From NCBI RefSeq assembly GCF_010093815.1, contig NW_022985553.1, positions 1,646,133 to 1,710,132 of the forward strand: DNA of 64,000 nucleotides, given 5' to 3'. This DNA comes from Pseudovirgaria hyperparasitica (taxonomy: Eukaryota; Ascomycota; Dothideomycetes; Acrospermales; Acrospermaceae). Every line of letters starts with the position of its first letter. Position 1 is the first letter of the stretch. Positions 24,331-34,711 of the stretch are shown here, in pieces. The position numbers and the translations under genes are program-made. The notes under the pieces were generated by a model. The model did no database searches. It worked only from the letters and a program-made list of their open reading frames with translations, and was not told the origin of the DNA.

Positions 24331-24690
24331 GGTACATGTGTCGCGGGGCGATGTTTTGATTCCTTCTCCTCCAGTCGCAGCGCACAAAGGCACAGCATGC
24401 GCAGTGCTCAGTTTGGAGATAAATAGGTCAAGCTGAAGACTGGTGAACGATACAGTGCATTTGCGGGTTAGCGTAGACTCCGCCCATGTATTCAGGACAT
24501 GCGCACGCAACTACAAGCAGCAGAGTACCAAGGTAGCTCGATACAAGGTCCGTGCGTGGGGACGGATATTAAGTTCCTGCCTGGCCAGGCGACAACATAC
24601 ACGCGCTCACGTGTTAGCGCGTATTACCAATTCAGGCCGTCTCCTCAAAGACATCATCTCGCCCTTACCACTGAAAAGCGAGTATGGAGC
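24331..24690. promoter_or_regulatory. Divergent promoter, mad1 and AlkB-like gene
   Basis: 360 nt between the start codons of a mitotic checkpoint gene and a DNA/RNA-repair-type dioxygenase gene. It contains a CACGTG-like CTCACGTG at about 24606-24613. No other coding content is supported. Confidence 0.5.
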
Positions 24691-26326
24691 ATGGATGCGT
24701 TTGTGTCCCGCAAACGGCGGCGTGCTGCCACGCCTGACGTTGTACCGGAGGCCTGCATATCTCCTCCACACACGGACGAGGACGACTCGACCGATGTGAA
24801 ACTGGCTCTCCTGGCTTCACTGCACCCGGACTGTCCCCAGGAAGCACTACTGGACGCTCTTCTGTCCCATGAAGGGTCCGTCGAGGATGCCTCCCGGGCT
24901 TTGGGAGATGATGATGATGATGCTGTAGTAATACCCGGAGGCGCGATAGCGTCCCCTAGGAAGAAGGAGTATCTTTGGAAGAATGGCCCGGGGTATCAGT
25001 CGTCCATTTCATCATTTAGTAAACAGGCCTCAGACGGAGGTGCTTCCCCTGGGAGCATGAAGAGATTAATGACCCGAAAGGGCAGGACATTACACCTATA
25101 TGCTCCCAAAGATATCGAGAATCACACGCCGTGCTCCATCATACATAACTTCCTCCCCAGCGAGACGGCAGATGCTCTGCTCCTGGAACTGCTAGGGGAT
25201 GCGCCGACATTCTATAAGGGCAAGTTCAAGTTGTTTGATAGAGTGGTGGAAAGCCCGCACACGTTCGCGTTCTACGTCGATAGCTGGGAGGACGTAGAGC
25301 GACAGAAGCGGGAATACACATATAACGGCCAGGAGCTCAAGGATGTCCGTCGTCTCCTGCCTGAGATGCGGAGCGTCTCGAAGAACGTCGAAGACGCCGT
25401 GAATCTGGAGATCCAAAGACGCATACGGGACTTCCAGGGCGGACACCGCTTAAGATACCAAAGCCCAAAAGAGTGGAAGCCCAACACAGCATTCGTAAAC
25501 TGCTACGACGGAGCAGCGCAAAAGTAAGTCCAGACTGCCCTTCCCCACCCCTGAATCCCCCACCCCCCCCTTTCCCAGACAAGACTCCATCTAACCGGCC
25601 AACCCACAGCGTCGGCTACCACGCCGACGAGCTCACCTACCTAGGCCCCCGCGCCATCATCGGCAGTCTCTCCCTCGGCGTCTCCCGCGAATTCCGCGTC
25701 CGCAAAACCATCGCCCGCGAAGACAAACCCCTGATCTCCAAACCCAGCAGTCACCTCCAGGACGACCCGGAGGGCCAGATCGCCATCCACCTCCCGCACA
25801 ACTCCCTCCTGGTCATGCATGCGGACATGCAAGAGGAGTGGAAGCATTCCATCGCGCCCGCCCAGTCCATCGATCCGCACCCGCTGGCCGGCAATAAGCG
25901 TCTCAACATCACGTATCGGTGCTACAAGGATGCGCTGCATCCGAAGTTCACACCGCGGTGTCGGTGTGGGATTCCGACTGTGCTGCGTTGTGTGCAGAAG
26001 AGGAAGGAGAGTCGGGGCAGGTATATGTGGTATGTGACGTCCAGCTTCGTGCCCCTATCCTCATCTCTGCCTCGTACTGACTCTCGATTGCCGTTCCAGG
26101 ATGTGCCACGCACACTTCGCGCCAGACAAAGAAGGGCAAGCACACCATCTCTCTCTCTTTTCCGATCTACGAACTCTTCAGGTCTGACATGCGTGCTATC
26201 AGATGTTCCTTCTTCCAGTGGGCCGAATTCGACGACGACGGGGAACCCCCATGGTCTGCGGCGTACAAGCAGCGCGCAGCGAAGCCAGCAGTCGGTCAAA
26301 GTGCTCCTACAGATGCCGTACAATAA
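24691..26326 (+). CDS. AlkB-type 2-oxoglutarate/Fe(II) dioxygenase with CUE and GRF zinc-finger domains
   Basis: Four exons (24691-25523, 25610-26029, 26100-26135, 26203-26326) give 470 residues. Order of domains: basic N-terminus (SRKRRR); CUE-like ubiquitin-binding helix bundle at about 35-70 (VKLALLASLHPDCPQEALLD); AlkB dioxygenase with iron ligands His282 and Asp284 (YHADEL) and His357 (EWKHSI), and 2-oxoglutarate ligands Arg375 and Arg381 (RLNITYR); then a GRF zinc finger (CRCGIPTVLRC, GRYMWMCHAHF, CSFFQWAEF). AlkB enzymes of the ALKBH2/3 type reverse alkyl damage such as 1-methyladenine and 3-methylcytosine; GRF fingers bind single-stranded nucleic acid. The last intron is GC-AG (26136-26202); splicing it restores KEG-CSFFQW, the pattern expected for the finger. 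Function is inferred from the domains. Confidence 0.9.
26136..26202 (+). other. GC-AG intron in the AlkB-like gene
   Basis: 67-nt intron with donor GCAAGC, a CTGAC branch point near 26184 and acceptor ATCAG. No GT donor in reach keeps the frame. Removing exactly this segment gives the conserved GRF zinc-finger sequence. Reading through meets a stop in the upstream frame. Confidence 0.75.
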
Positions 26327-27000
26327 TTTTGATTGGTTTGTTGTCTGATTGGACTTTTGTCGCTGCTGACACGGACGAAACCGCCGACGCGTGGAGTGTG
26401 GACATACATATTCACGCACTAGACCACTTTCAACCCCATACCGCCACCCCTTGCTGTTGAAAACATAGGCGAGAGTCTGCGTGGACGTAGACGTAGGGAC
26501 TCCGCACATTTCACGTGAGGCAGTCATAGTCATGTGAGCCCTAAGGTCGAAGCTTAGTGGTTTTGCATGTAAATATTAAGTAACATTGAGCTAGAGCGTG
26601 AGGTACTGAGTGTGTTGTGTAAATGTCTATATGCTAAAAATTCGACGTAGTGATTTGGGAATGTATATATGTATAGATATGGCATGATGCTGTGTAGGAC
26701 TGCGATGAAAGCACGCGGTCAGGACTCAACATACGGGCAGAGAAGCAGCACTGGTGCGTGTATGTATATGCATCAGCACGAACGATGATCATAACCAACA
26801 CCTCCGTACACACACACAGAGAGAGAGAGACAAGATACAAACCGAGACGGACAGAAGAGGTTTGGTATATTACTTGCACACGGTCTATGCTGTAGAAAAT
26901 TATTTTGCAGAAAAAGAAGCCCAAGGGACTCCGAGCATATGCAATACACCAACCATTCTACTTCACTCTACTGCAGGCAACCCCAATTGACGACCTGGAT
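26327..27000. other. Convergent 3' region, AlkB-like gene and nma111
   Basis: No gene seen. It contains short CA and GA dinucleotide runs near 26809-26830. Confidence 0.5.
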
Positions 27001-30000
27001 TTATTCAACAGCCATATCGTCAGGTGCATCCACCTCCGCGTCGACGTACGTCTCCTTCGCCCCGTCGGCATCCCATTCGTGCATGACCTTTTTCCAGCCC
27101 AGCTCCTCAGTCGTGTCCTTGACTAGCTCGACGGTTGGGAAGTAGTGTTCGTTCTTCTTCATCGTTGCCACCCACGGTACATTGTCGAATGTCACAACCT
27201 TCAGGCGGAAGTATGTGTTGTCGGGGATCTTCTTGACCTCGGTGAGGAAACTCGACAAATCGGGAGTCTTGACACCGTTGACGTGTGTCAGGAAGTTCGT
27301 TGGCGCTAGACCGTACATGTAGGCTGGTGAGCCGCGCATGCGGCCTGATACATAGATGTCTGAGTGGACTTTGCTGATCTGTTGACGGACGGCGTGGTGA
27401 GGGCGGTGCAAGATGGCGCCACAGAACAGAACGGCACGGTCAGTCTCGAGGTCCTCGGTGGCAACAGTTCGTACCCGAATGCGCACTTCCTCTCGTTTTC
27501 GGATCACTAGCGCATCCAGATAGTCGTTGTCATACATAATATCGAGATCAGATATCCGGGTGATAAGCTTGTCGTTCAAAGTGAGAATGACATCTCCCTC
27601 CTCAAGTCCATCGCTATGTCCTGAGTCCACTTTGCGGACCATGAAAAGCTGGTGACGCTCAGGATCCTCTTTCTCGACGCGTTCAATCCATTCTGTTGAC
27701 ATTGTAAGTCGATGTTACTACACTAAAAGTCACAAGAGTACATACCTTCGGAGCCACCAAAAATGCGGACCTGGCTCATCTGGACTGTGTGCGTCTCGAC
27801 ATTAAGTATCCTCAGCTTTGGTGTGATCCCTTTCTGGATTTCCTTCAAGACAGGGAGCACCATTGGACAGGAGAGACCTAAATGATACTCCATATCCTTG
27901 CCACTATGCTGTGATCGCTCACCGAGGTAGGTGAGCCATAGCGCCTGGACGGTACCGTCTTCAGACACCAGTACGCCACTACCGCACTGCGACGCGAGTC
28001 CCGTGTCAACAGTGATGGCGTCCAGATTGATGGCACGGTATCTCGGAGTAGCCGCGCTGGCAGGAATCGCAACAGTTGTGATATCGGTGACAGAAGTTTT
28101 AGCTATGACAGGTCGAAGATTTGTGTTGAAGCCGAAGAAGATTGTTTCTTCTCCCTGCTTCATGAAATCGGTCGATAGCTTTGGGGTTTTGACTGGGGCG
28201 TTGACCAATGATGTGTCATACTTTAGAATCGCATAGTTCTGGAGCGGATGCATGAAGACAACCTTGGCCTCGATAATGATCGAGTCGGCAATCGTCAAAG
28301 TGATGTCGCACAGGTTGTATGGAACAAGGGCTCGAGAAACAATTACAAGACCTTGTTCAGCATCTACTACGAGGCCGTACCCGGTCTTCCTCGCTCGTGG
28401 AAACCCGTCGAGCTTGACCGGCATGGTCGCTGAGATCTTTACAAAGCTTCGAACGATATCATAAGCATTGGCATATGATTTATTGCTCGCCATCTTTACA
28501 AAGTTGGCCTTTCTTGGAACTGGCGGGACAGGCGGAATAGCGTCGGCAAGCTCTTTGAAATCCCACAAGCCAGTCTTATCGTTCCTTGTCGCTAATCTCA
28601 TCTTTGTGTTCCAGTGGCGATCAAGATAGACGATGCCAGTGTGGAGAGTGTGCAGGTCTCGCAAGTGCTTGTACGTGATGACAACGCGCGCTTTGTCTGG
28701 TATAGCTTTCATGACTTGTATGAAGGTGTCAAGATCTGGAGTTGGTTTATTGTCAATTGTCTGGACCACCCAGCCAGAATCGCTGCCATCAAGCCTGAAA
28801 GAACCAGCGGATTCGCAAATGTAGACTCCAGCATCCTTCAGCGCAATGGCGTAGAGGCGGCCTTGTTGATACGAAAGATCATGGAACGATGCCCCTGCGA
28901 CAGACACAAAGCGGTCAGGAGTGATCGCGTGGAGGTCGCCGACATCGATTTCAACAGAAATGTTCTCGCCACCTCGTTGCACAAGAAGAGAGACTTTACC
29001 ACCAACACTCTCGTCTAGAATTGAGTCCAACTGGACAAACTGTGTCAAAAGTTGCCCATTCACTTTCACCAACAGGTCGCCTTCTTCCAATTTCTTGTCT
29101 GCAGGTCCCTTGGGCAGTACAACCTCAGCAACCAGCATGCCAGTCTCCTTGGGGAATGTTTTCCGTACTTCCTTCTCCCAATCTTGCGTCAGTCCTAACC
29201 GCCGGCACTCGTCGAAAGCCTTCAGGAGCCATTGTACCTGTATAGTTCCCCGGGCGACCTCCTCGCCATTCCGAATACAGTTCAAAGCTCTTAGGGGGCG
29301 ATCCAAAGGCAAAAAGTAGTCTGTTGCAGCTCCATCTGACCTTCCACCAGCCTGTAGGGCCACTGCATAGCCATCTTGATTTACCACAGGAGACCCAGAA
29401 CTTCCACCGCTGGCAGCTGCAGCCGCTTGGATGTAGTTGGTGTTGAAATCGCTGTAGCCTTCACCGTACTCCGGCGCATTCCTGTCCAGTCGACTGATAA
29501 CTCCCGAAAGAATACTCAGCTTCTCTCCGGCGTCGTTACCGACGACTCGAATTTCTACACCAATTTTTGCTTGGTCCGGCCTCAACTCGAGCGCTTCCAC
29601 TGGCATGTATTTGATGGCTTTGGGATCGAAGCGAAGGATTCCGAAATCGTGTACCGGATCGCGATAGACAGGATGTACGTCGCATTCCTCATGGTTGTCG
29701 AAGATGCAATATCCCCAGAAAGGACCAGCACCTACAACATGCTACACACTATTAGTTTCGGTTCGACACGGACGAAGCTTGATCTTACCCTGTTGGTAAG
29801 TATGAGACCCTTCTCTGCGTCCACCACGAATCCTGTAGCTTCGCTCGATATCGCCGCGTCCGTGTCAAACGAGCACGTCTGACAGAAATGTATCGAGACC
29901 ACGTTCTTGACAACCCTCTCTATAGTTTTTTGCCATTCGGCGGTATCCGCAGTAGCCGGTCCAATCGTAATCTCAGCTTCTGAGTCTGAGCCAGATTCGA

Positions 30001-30163
30001 CTTCACTGGCGGGAGAAAATCCATTCGCTGGTAAGCCCTCAACAGCCATTTTGTTTCCGTTCTCTTCTGTAGCTGGTGCCTGAGGCTTTCGTTGCTTCAT
30101 TGGCCGTTCAGGCGAACCGGTAGGAGGTAGTTTGCGTTTAGTACGTGCGTCTACGGAGTCCAT
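27001..30163 (-). CDS. nma111: HtrA-like nuclear serine protease Nma111
   Basis: Three exons (29789-30163, 27746-29741, 27001-27692) give 1020 residues, the usual length. Nma111 is a double HtrA protein: an active protease half and a degenerate half, each with PDZ domains. The catalytic triad is visible as His126 ([12 protein letters not shown]), Asp157 ([12 protein letters not shown]) and Ser240 (GGSSGSPVV). The second half ([20 protein letters not shown]) lacks the triad. The yeast homologue is nuclear, pro-apoptotic and cleaves Bir1; a basic cluster [20 protein letters not shown] at residues 6-25 would serve as a nuclear signal. His126 lies exactly at an exon start (acceptor GTGTAG). The frame remains open upstream to a Met at 30370; see the separate leader entry. 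Confidence 0.93.
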
Positions 30164-30370
30164 GACGGTCGTGGTGAAATATCGTGAGATGGTAGGATTT
30201 TGAAGTGTGAAGGACGGCGCAACACTATTAGGCACTGGAGAAAGAAAGCGTCTGAGTCGGTAGTTTGAAGCAGAGAACAAGGGATAGCAGAACTGCGTAG
30301 CTTGTAAGCGACTAATAGAATTTATAGTTGCAAAACGAGGCCTCGCAGAAAGACAAAGTCCAACGTGCAT
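30164..30370 (-). other. In-frame acid-free leader upstream of nma111
   Basis: 69 codons from ATG at 30370 run in frame into the nma111 start. The predicted peptide has no Asp or Glu, nine Arg and many Ser/Phe/Leu residues (for example [15 protein letters not shown] and [11 protein letters not shown]), the composition of a mitochondrial presequence. It may be translated as an alternative N-terminus, or may simply be a pyrimidine-rich 5' leader. Confidence 0.35.
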
Positions 30371-30978
30371 TCAGGTAGGCAAGGTAGCAGTGTGACGCTC
30401 CCTTGTTCCGACGCGGCAAAGAGAGAGGCAAATGAGTGAATGAGGAGCCCAAAGAACGGAGGTGGAAGAGTGAGAGACTGAAGCGGAGGTGAATGAGATG
30501 CGGTCGAGCTGTAGGTGGAATGGGTTCACAGAGATGCGGGTCGAAAAAGCATTCGCGCGGCTCGGAAGAGGTTGCAGGGATCTGTCGCAGGGATTTACAG
30601 CCCGCCTTCAAGGTGCTATCACCATATGTACCATGCTACTAACGCCACCGCTTAAAGGTAGCTCATGCAATTGAACTTAATGTATTAGGCGGAGGCGTTG
30701 TTGGTTGCAGCATCGCTGGTCCTGAGCTTGTTTTAATGTCACTCTACGTATCTTTGGCTGTCTTCCAGAAAGATCAGTCAACCATACTCAAACACGATGC
30801 GAACATGCACAATGCACTTAGAGGTTGTGAGATCTATAAAGGCAGCGTGTCTCAATGAATACATATATGTCCCCTTATAATGGTTGCAAGCTTACTATAG
30901 CTTCGATGTGGCTCTAGTAGAGTATCTGAGGTCGAGTTGACTGCTTGTGTTCAACGCAACGTTGTCATTCGGTGCAAA
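30371..30978. other. Intergenic region between nma111 and the small SANT-like gene
   Basis: No gene supported. It is purine-rich on the + strand near 30415-30500 and probably holds the nma111 promoter. Confidence 0.45.
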
Positions 30979-31541
30979 TCAGACATCTTCACCGGTCACG
31001 TCTTGGTCTGCTTCGCGCTTGATTTCCTTAGCCTTGGCCTTTGTCTTCTTGACCGCGCCTTTGCTCGCTATAGCGGAGCGCTTCTTGCCTTTGGGCTCCT
31101 CTTCAACATCCTCCTTGACATCCTCGTCGTCGTCGACGTCTTCAAGTGCCTTGCTCCGCTTGCGACCCTGCTTAGCATTGGTATCGGGAAAGGTCGCAGT
31201 CTTAAGGATGTCTGCGACCTCATCCTTATGCTTGGTTCGCAAGGCTCCGTACATTCGCTCACAAGCTATTCTGGAGCGACCTGCGGGGACGGGCGCGTTG
31301 GCCCAGGTGATCTTCGATCCCGAGTGTTCCAAAAGAATCAACATGAACGTGATCTGCTACTAATGTCAGATACTAGTCAATAATATGCGAACGCTATTTA
31401 ATGCAAGTCGTCGACATCATATAGGTACACATGCTGCTGTACTCAAAATGAAGGCCACAACTATCAATCGAACGGTTTACTGACCTTCTCGGTATCAGTC
31501 CAAGCCTTCTTACTAGACACTTCACCGGTGCGTGGCGCCAT
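30979..31541 (-). CDS. Small basic SANT/Myb-like nuclear protein (hypothetical)
   Basis: Two exons (31485-31541 and 30979-31353) give 143 residues. The intron has donor GTCAGT and acceptor TAGCAG and is 131 nt long. The N-terminal 60 residues (KKAWTDTEKITFMLILLEHS, then SRIACERMYGALRTKHKDEV) look like a SANT/Myb-type helical fold with the starting Trp and the typical 'specific to species' spacing seen in small fungal Myb-like proteins. The rest is an acidic stretch (EDVDDDEDVKEDVEEEPKG) and Lys-rich tracts with likely nuclear signals (GRKRSK, KKTKAKAKEIKR). A DNA- or chromatin-binding role is inferred. No symbol can be given. Confidence 0.7.
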
Positions 31542-32113
31542 CCTAGAATTCAACTCAGCTTAGCTCAAGGTTATAGTCATCATAGTCCAAGGACACGTAC
31601 TCGAATGTTTAATGATCTAGGTTAGAACAGTGACCAACGTCAAGATCGTGTAGTTGTATGTTGGAGTGGGCGAGGAGGGTGACTGTGAGAAAGATCTTAG
31701 ATATAGACAGGACGGAGCTGAGCCATATCACGCGTGCGGGGTTAAGTGAAGTGAACAAGACGCTGAAATAATATGTGTTTATAGTGAGAGATCGGCTATT
31801 GTATAACTCACGCATACAGCCACACGACTGTCAATCACGGCCCTATCCCCTTCCAATCGGTCTTGAGATCTTACTCTCCTCTACCAGTCCGCTCTCCTTT
31901 ACAGATGCTGGGGATAGAGATTGTATGGACATACGATATGGCTCCTGCGTCTGCCATACAATTCCTTCTAGGTGATATGCTCGACTGTGTGGGCATTGGT
32001 GACACTTTTGTCTAGATGTCGTAATCTTTATACATGATAGGTCAGTCATGCCGGGCATTCGTGACCTGACGCCCTCGCCGCGGACATGGACCACTGACCG
32101 TCAGAATCACCTA
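31542..32113. other. Intergenic region
   Basis: No gene recognised. It holds the promoter of the small SANT-like gene and the 3' end of aps2. Confidence 0.45.
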
Positions 32114-32747
32114 TCATTCCAGCTGGTCCAGATGCGCCAGTCTTGTCAATACAACCTGCTTACTCGTCTCTTCGATCTCTCCAGCTAGGAACACCTCGTC
32201 CAGAATGGCGTATACCTGGTTATAGGTATTAGCATAGTCCGCTGGAATTGGCACCGCCTTCGAGTCTCCCCTCAAGCGCTAGAGACGAACCTTGAAGAAG
32301 TTGAATACCAAATCCAGCTCACACACGTTCCCAAAGAAGGCATCCAAGACCTCGACGAAAAAATGGATTGCCTCCAGATAGGCCAGTTCGTTATCGTTCG
32401 TGTCGACGCATGCGCAGAAGAACAGTCCGGCATACCTCCGGTAGACGATCTTGGATGTATTGCGAAATTCGACGAAGTTGGACTGGTGCTTCTGATCGCG
32501 CGGTGCGATCAGACGATGCACCTCACCCTTCAGCTTGACCTTTTCTTCGTCCTAGGGATTCATGAGCCTTGCTGTCAGGGGCTGCGTGGCATGCGCGTGG
32601 GTAGGACGAGGGGCTTACGCTGTAAGGAGCGTACCATTTGGCAAGGCGAGTTTTGCCTCTGGGGAAGATCAGTCATTGCGCAAGAACGTATGAGCAGACA
32701 TTAGGTACTCACTGCCGGTTTTGAATTAGTATAAAGGAGAGCACCAT
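32114..32747 (-). CDS. aps2: AP-2 clathrin adaptor complex, sigma subunit
   Basis: Four exons (32713-32747, 32619-32658, 32291-32551, 32114-32215) give 145 residues. The product is the small sigma subunit of AP-2, which selects cargo for clathrin-coated vesicles at the plasma membrane. Highly conserved blocks are [40 protein letters not shown] and [14 protein letters not shown], followed by [19 protein letters not shown]. The three introns cut at conserved positions, and intron 3 uses a GTTCGT donor. The [11 protein letters not shown] segment is three residues longer than in animals, as usual in filamentous fungi. Confidence 0.95.
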
Positions 32748-34711
32748 GGCGCCGCCAGTTTTGTGTTCAAATGTATGAGGCCGGGCAGGCTGCGGAGATG
32801 TCGGAGGTTTGGTGATTGCGCAGTAAACAGCCGACCGTAAAAGAGACTAGGTACGGCGGGCTAAACTAATCCTTGTAGCTGTCATTCGGTAGGGCTCAGG
32901 AGAGCAGATAGGGGAAGGAGGTTCTCAACAGCATCAGATATTCCGCGTTCCTGTACTGTACTTCAAGGAAATTTAGTATGCAACTCATCTATTAAGTAAT
33001 CTCCATCTCCGCAGGCTATGGTAAGTAATTACGACGATAAGTGACGAAACGAATCGTCAGGAACTTGCGAAGAGGAGAGCACAAGGTTGGCTTTTGACGT
33101 AACATAACTCATCTTGCTTCTCGCGTGCCTATCTATAAATCATTGGGGTGTCAGATGTTAGACAACTGGCTGGAATGGCAAAGCAATCTTAATGCACCAT
33201 CAGTACCTCTTTTTTCTGCGAATATTCCGCCGTTTCGAATCGGGTGTATTCAAGAAGCTGTGGCATTCTATGACAGTGCATACGAGCGCATATGTAAATC
33301 ACGCATCTAGTATCCTACCAAAGAAAGCAAAGGAGACACAGACAGTACAGGTAGTAGTATCATGTATGTGGTGGTATGCACACTATGATGGACAAGTCGG
33401 ACGAGTACCGGCACAGCACAGCACGAGACACACGAGAATAGAAACACAAGCACTCTCTCCCAATGTTCGATGGAGAGCGGATGCCACGTGAAATTAATAG
33501 CCGACCGAGCAGGGCTTAATGCAGACAACTACGTCAGGTACCCGTGCACCTAGCATTGTAGGCCCAGACGGAGGTGTAACAAGTGTTGGCAACTGTACGT
33601 GACCCATAAGTTGTGACGAAAGGCATATCGATTAGCATGCATCAATCCAATCCAACCACCCGGATTGAAGAGAGATGGATAGGGAATGGAGAGAGGGTTT
33701 GGGGGTGGTGTTGGTGGTGATCACAATCTCCAGGGGCGCCCTCCCAACTTTCAAACAGGCGCCCCGGACTGAGTGTAATTTCGGCAGAGAGAACCCCCCG
33801 ATGCATGGCACAGTGCAGGTGATGATTGAATCATTGATCTATTTAGCACTTTTGATTTGATGGCGCGTCGAATCGAAAACGGCCGTCGCCCCAATCGGGA
33901 ATGGTGGAAGAGCTTGCGCAGGTACAGGAGAAAATTCTGGTGTGTTATTGGCTGCATCGCTCATAGACCGACTGGCATACCTTAAGGTTGACGTTCCTGG
34001 CTAAACCTTAGCTGGACAGAGCAACATGGGCTATCATAGTATCATACTATTCACGACTTACTGACTGGCTGGACTGGGCTGGCCTGTCCTTGCGCCCGTC
34101 CAAGTCCAGCTTCGAACGGCCTGGGGGGACAATCCTCAGGTGTTGGTGGTAGTGATGGTGGGTGGTATTGTATGTAGTTAGTTAGTTCACTTACCTTAGG
34201 GCTTCTCCGGGCCTCGGGGAACACTGGGGCTGCCTGAGCCGCTGCTGAAGGTCGCCCGTCTCGTCTGGTGGTCCCTGGAATTCACCTCACCTCATTTCTT
34301 CCCTCTCTCTCTCCCTTCCTTTCTCTCCTTCGTCAACTGTCATCGCCCTCCTCTACTGCAACCTCGCCGTCGCCGTCGCTGCGAGTCTCGTCGAGTCTCA
34401 CTGCCTGACCGACCTTGTCGTCCTTCTTTTATCGACAATCATCGCGACCTGTCACTCTTTTTCGCTTTTCCGAAAGCTAATTCACTCTTTGTTTGTTTGT
34501 TTGCCTTGAAGGAATCACTGACGTGCGCCACGCCTATCCTCGAGAATATAGCAAACATTGGATCACTCAATACATCTGTCTTTTCACGTCGTCGCTGTTA
34601 CCTCACTCCGTTCTATACCGCGCATACTCGGGCATCCAACTTTCGTTACTCTCGTGGAAGAGCATTGGCGACACACGCTATATTGCGCGCCGAGCTTGAT
34701 ACCTCCACACC
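32748..34711. promoter_or_regulatory. Long divergent region between aps2 and the SH3 gene
   Basis: 1.96 kb without a supported gene. The part near 34280-34480 is a strongly pyrimidine-rich (CTCTCT, CCTTCC) probable leader of the SH3 gene, containing short upstream open frames (for example from 34493). A GGTGGT-type repeat lies near 34140-34170. Confidence 0.5.

Noticed and set aside
33140-33245. A-box-like and TTCGAAT strings suggesting a tRNA
   Set aside because: The T-arm does not pair and the A-box lacks the required pyrimidine.
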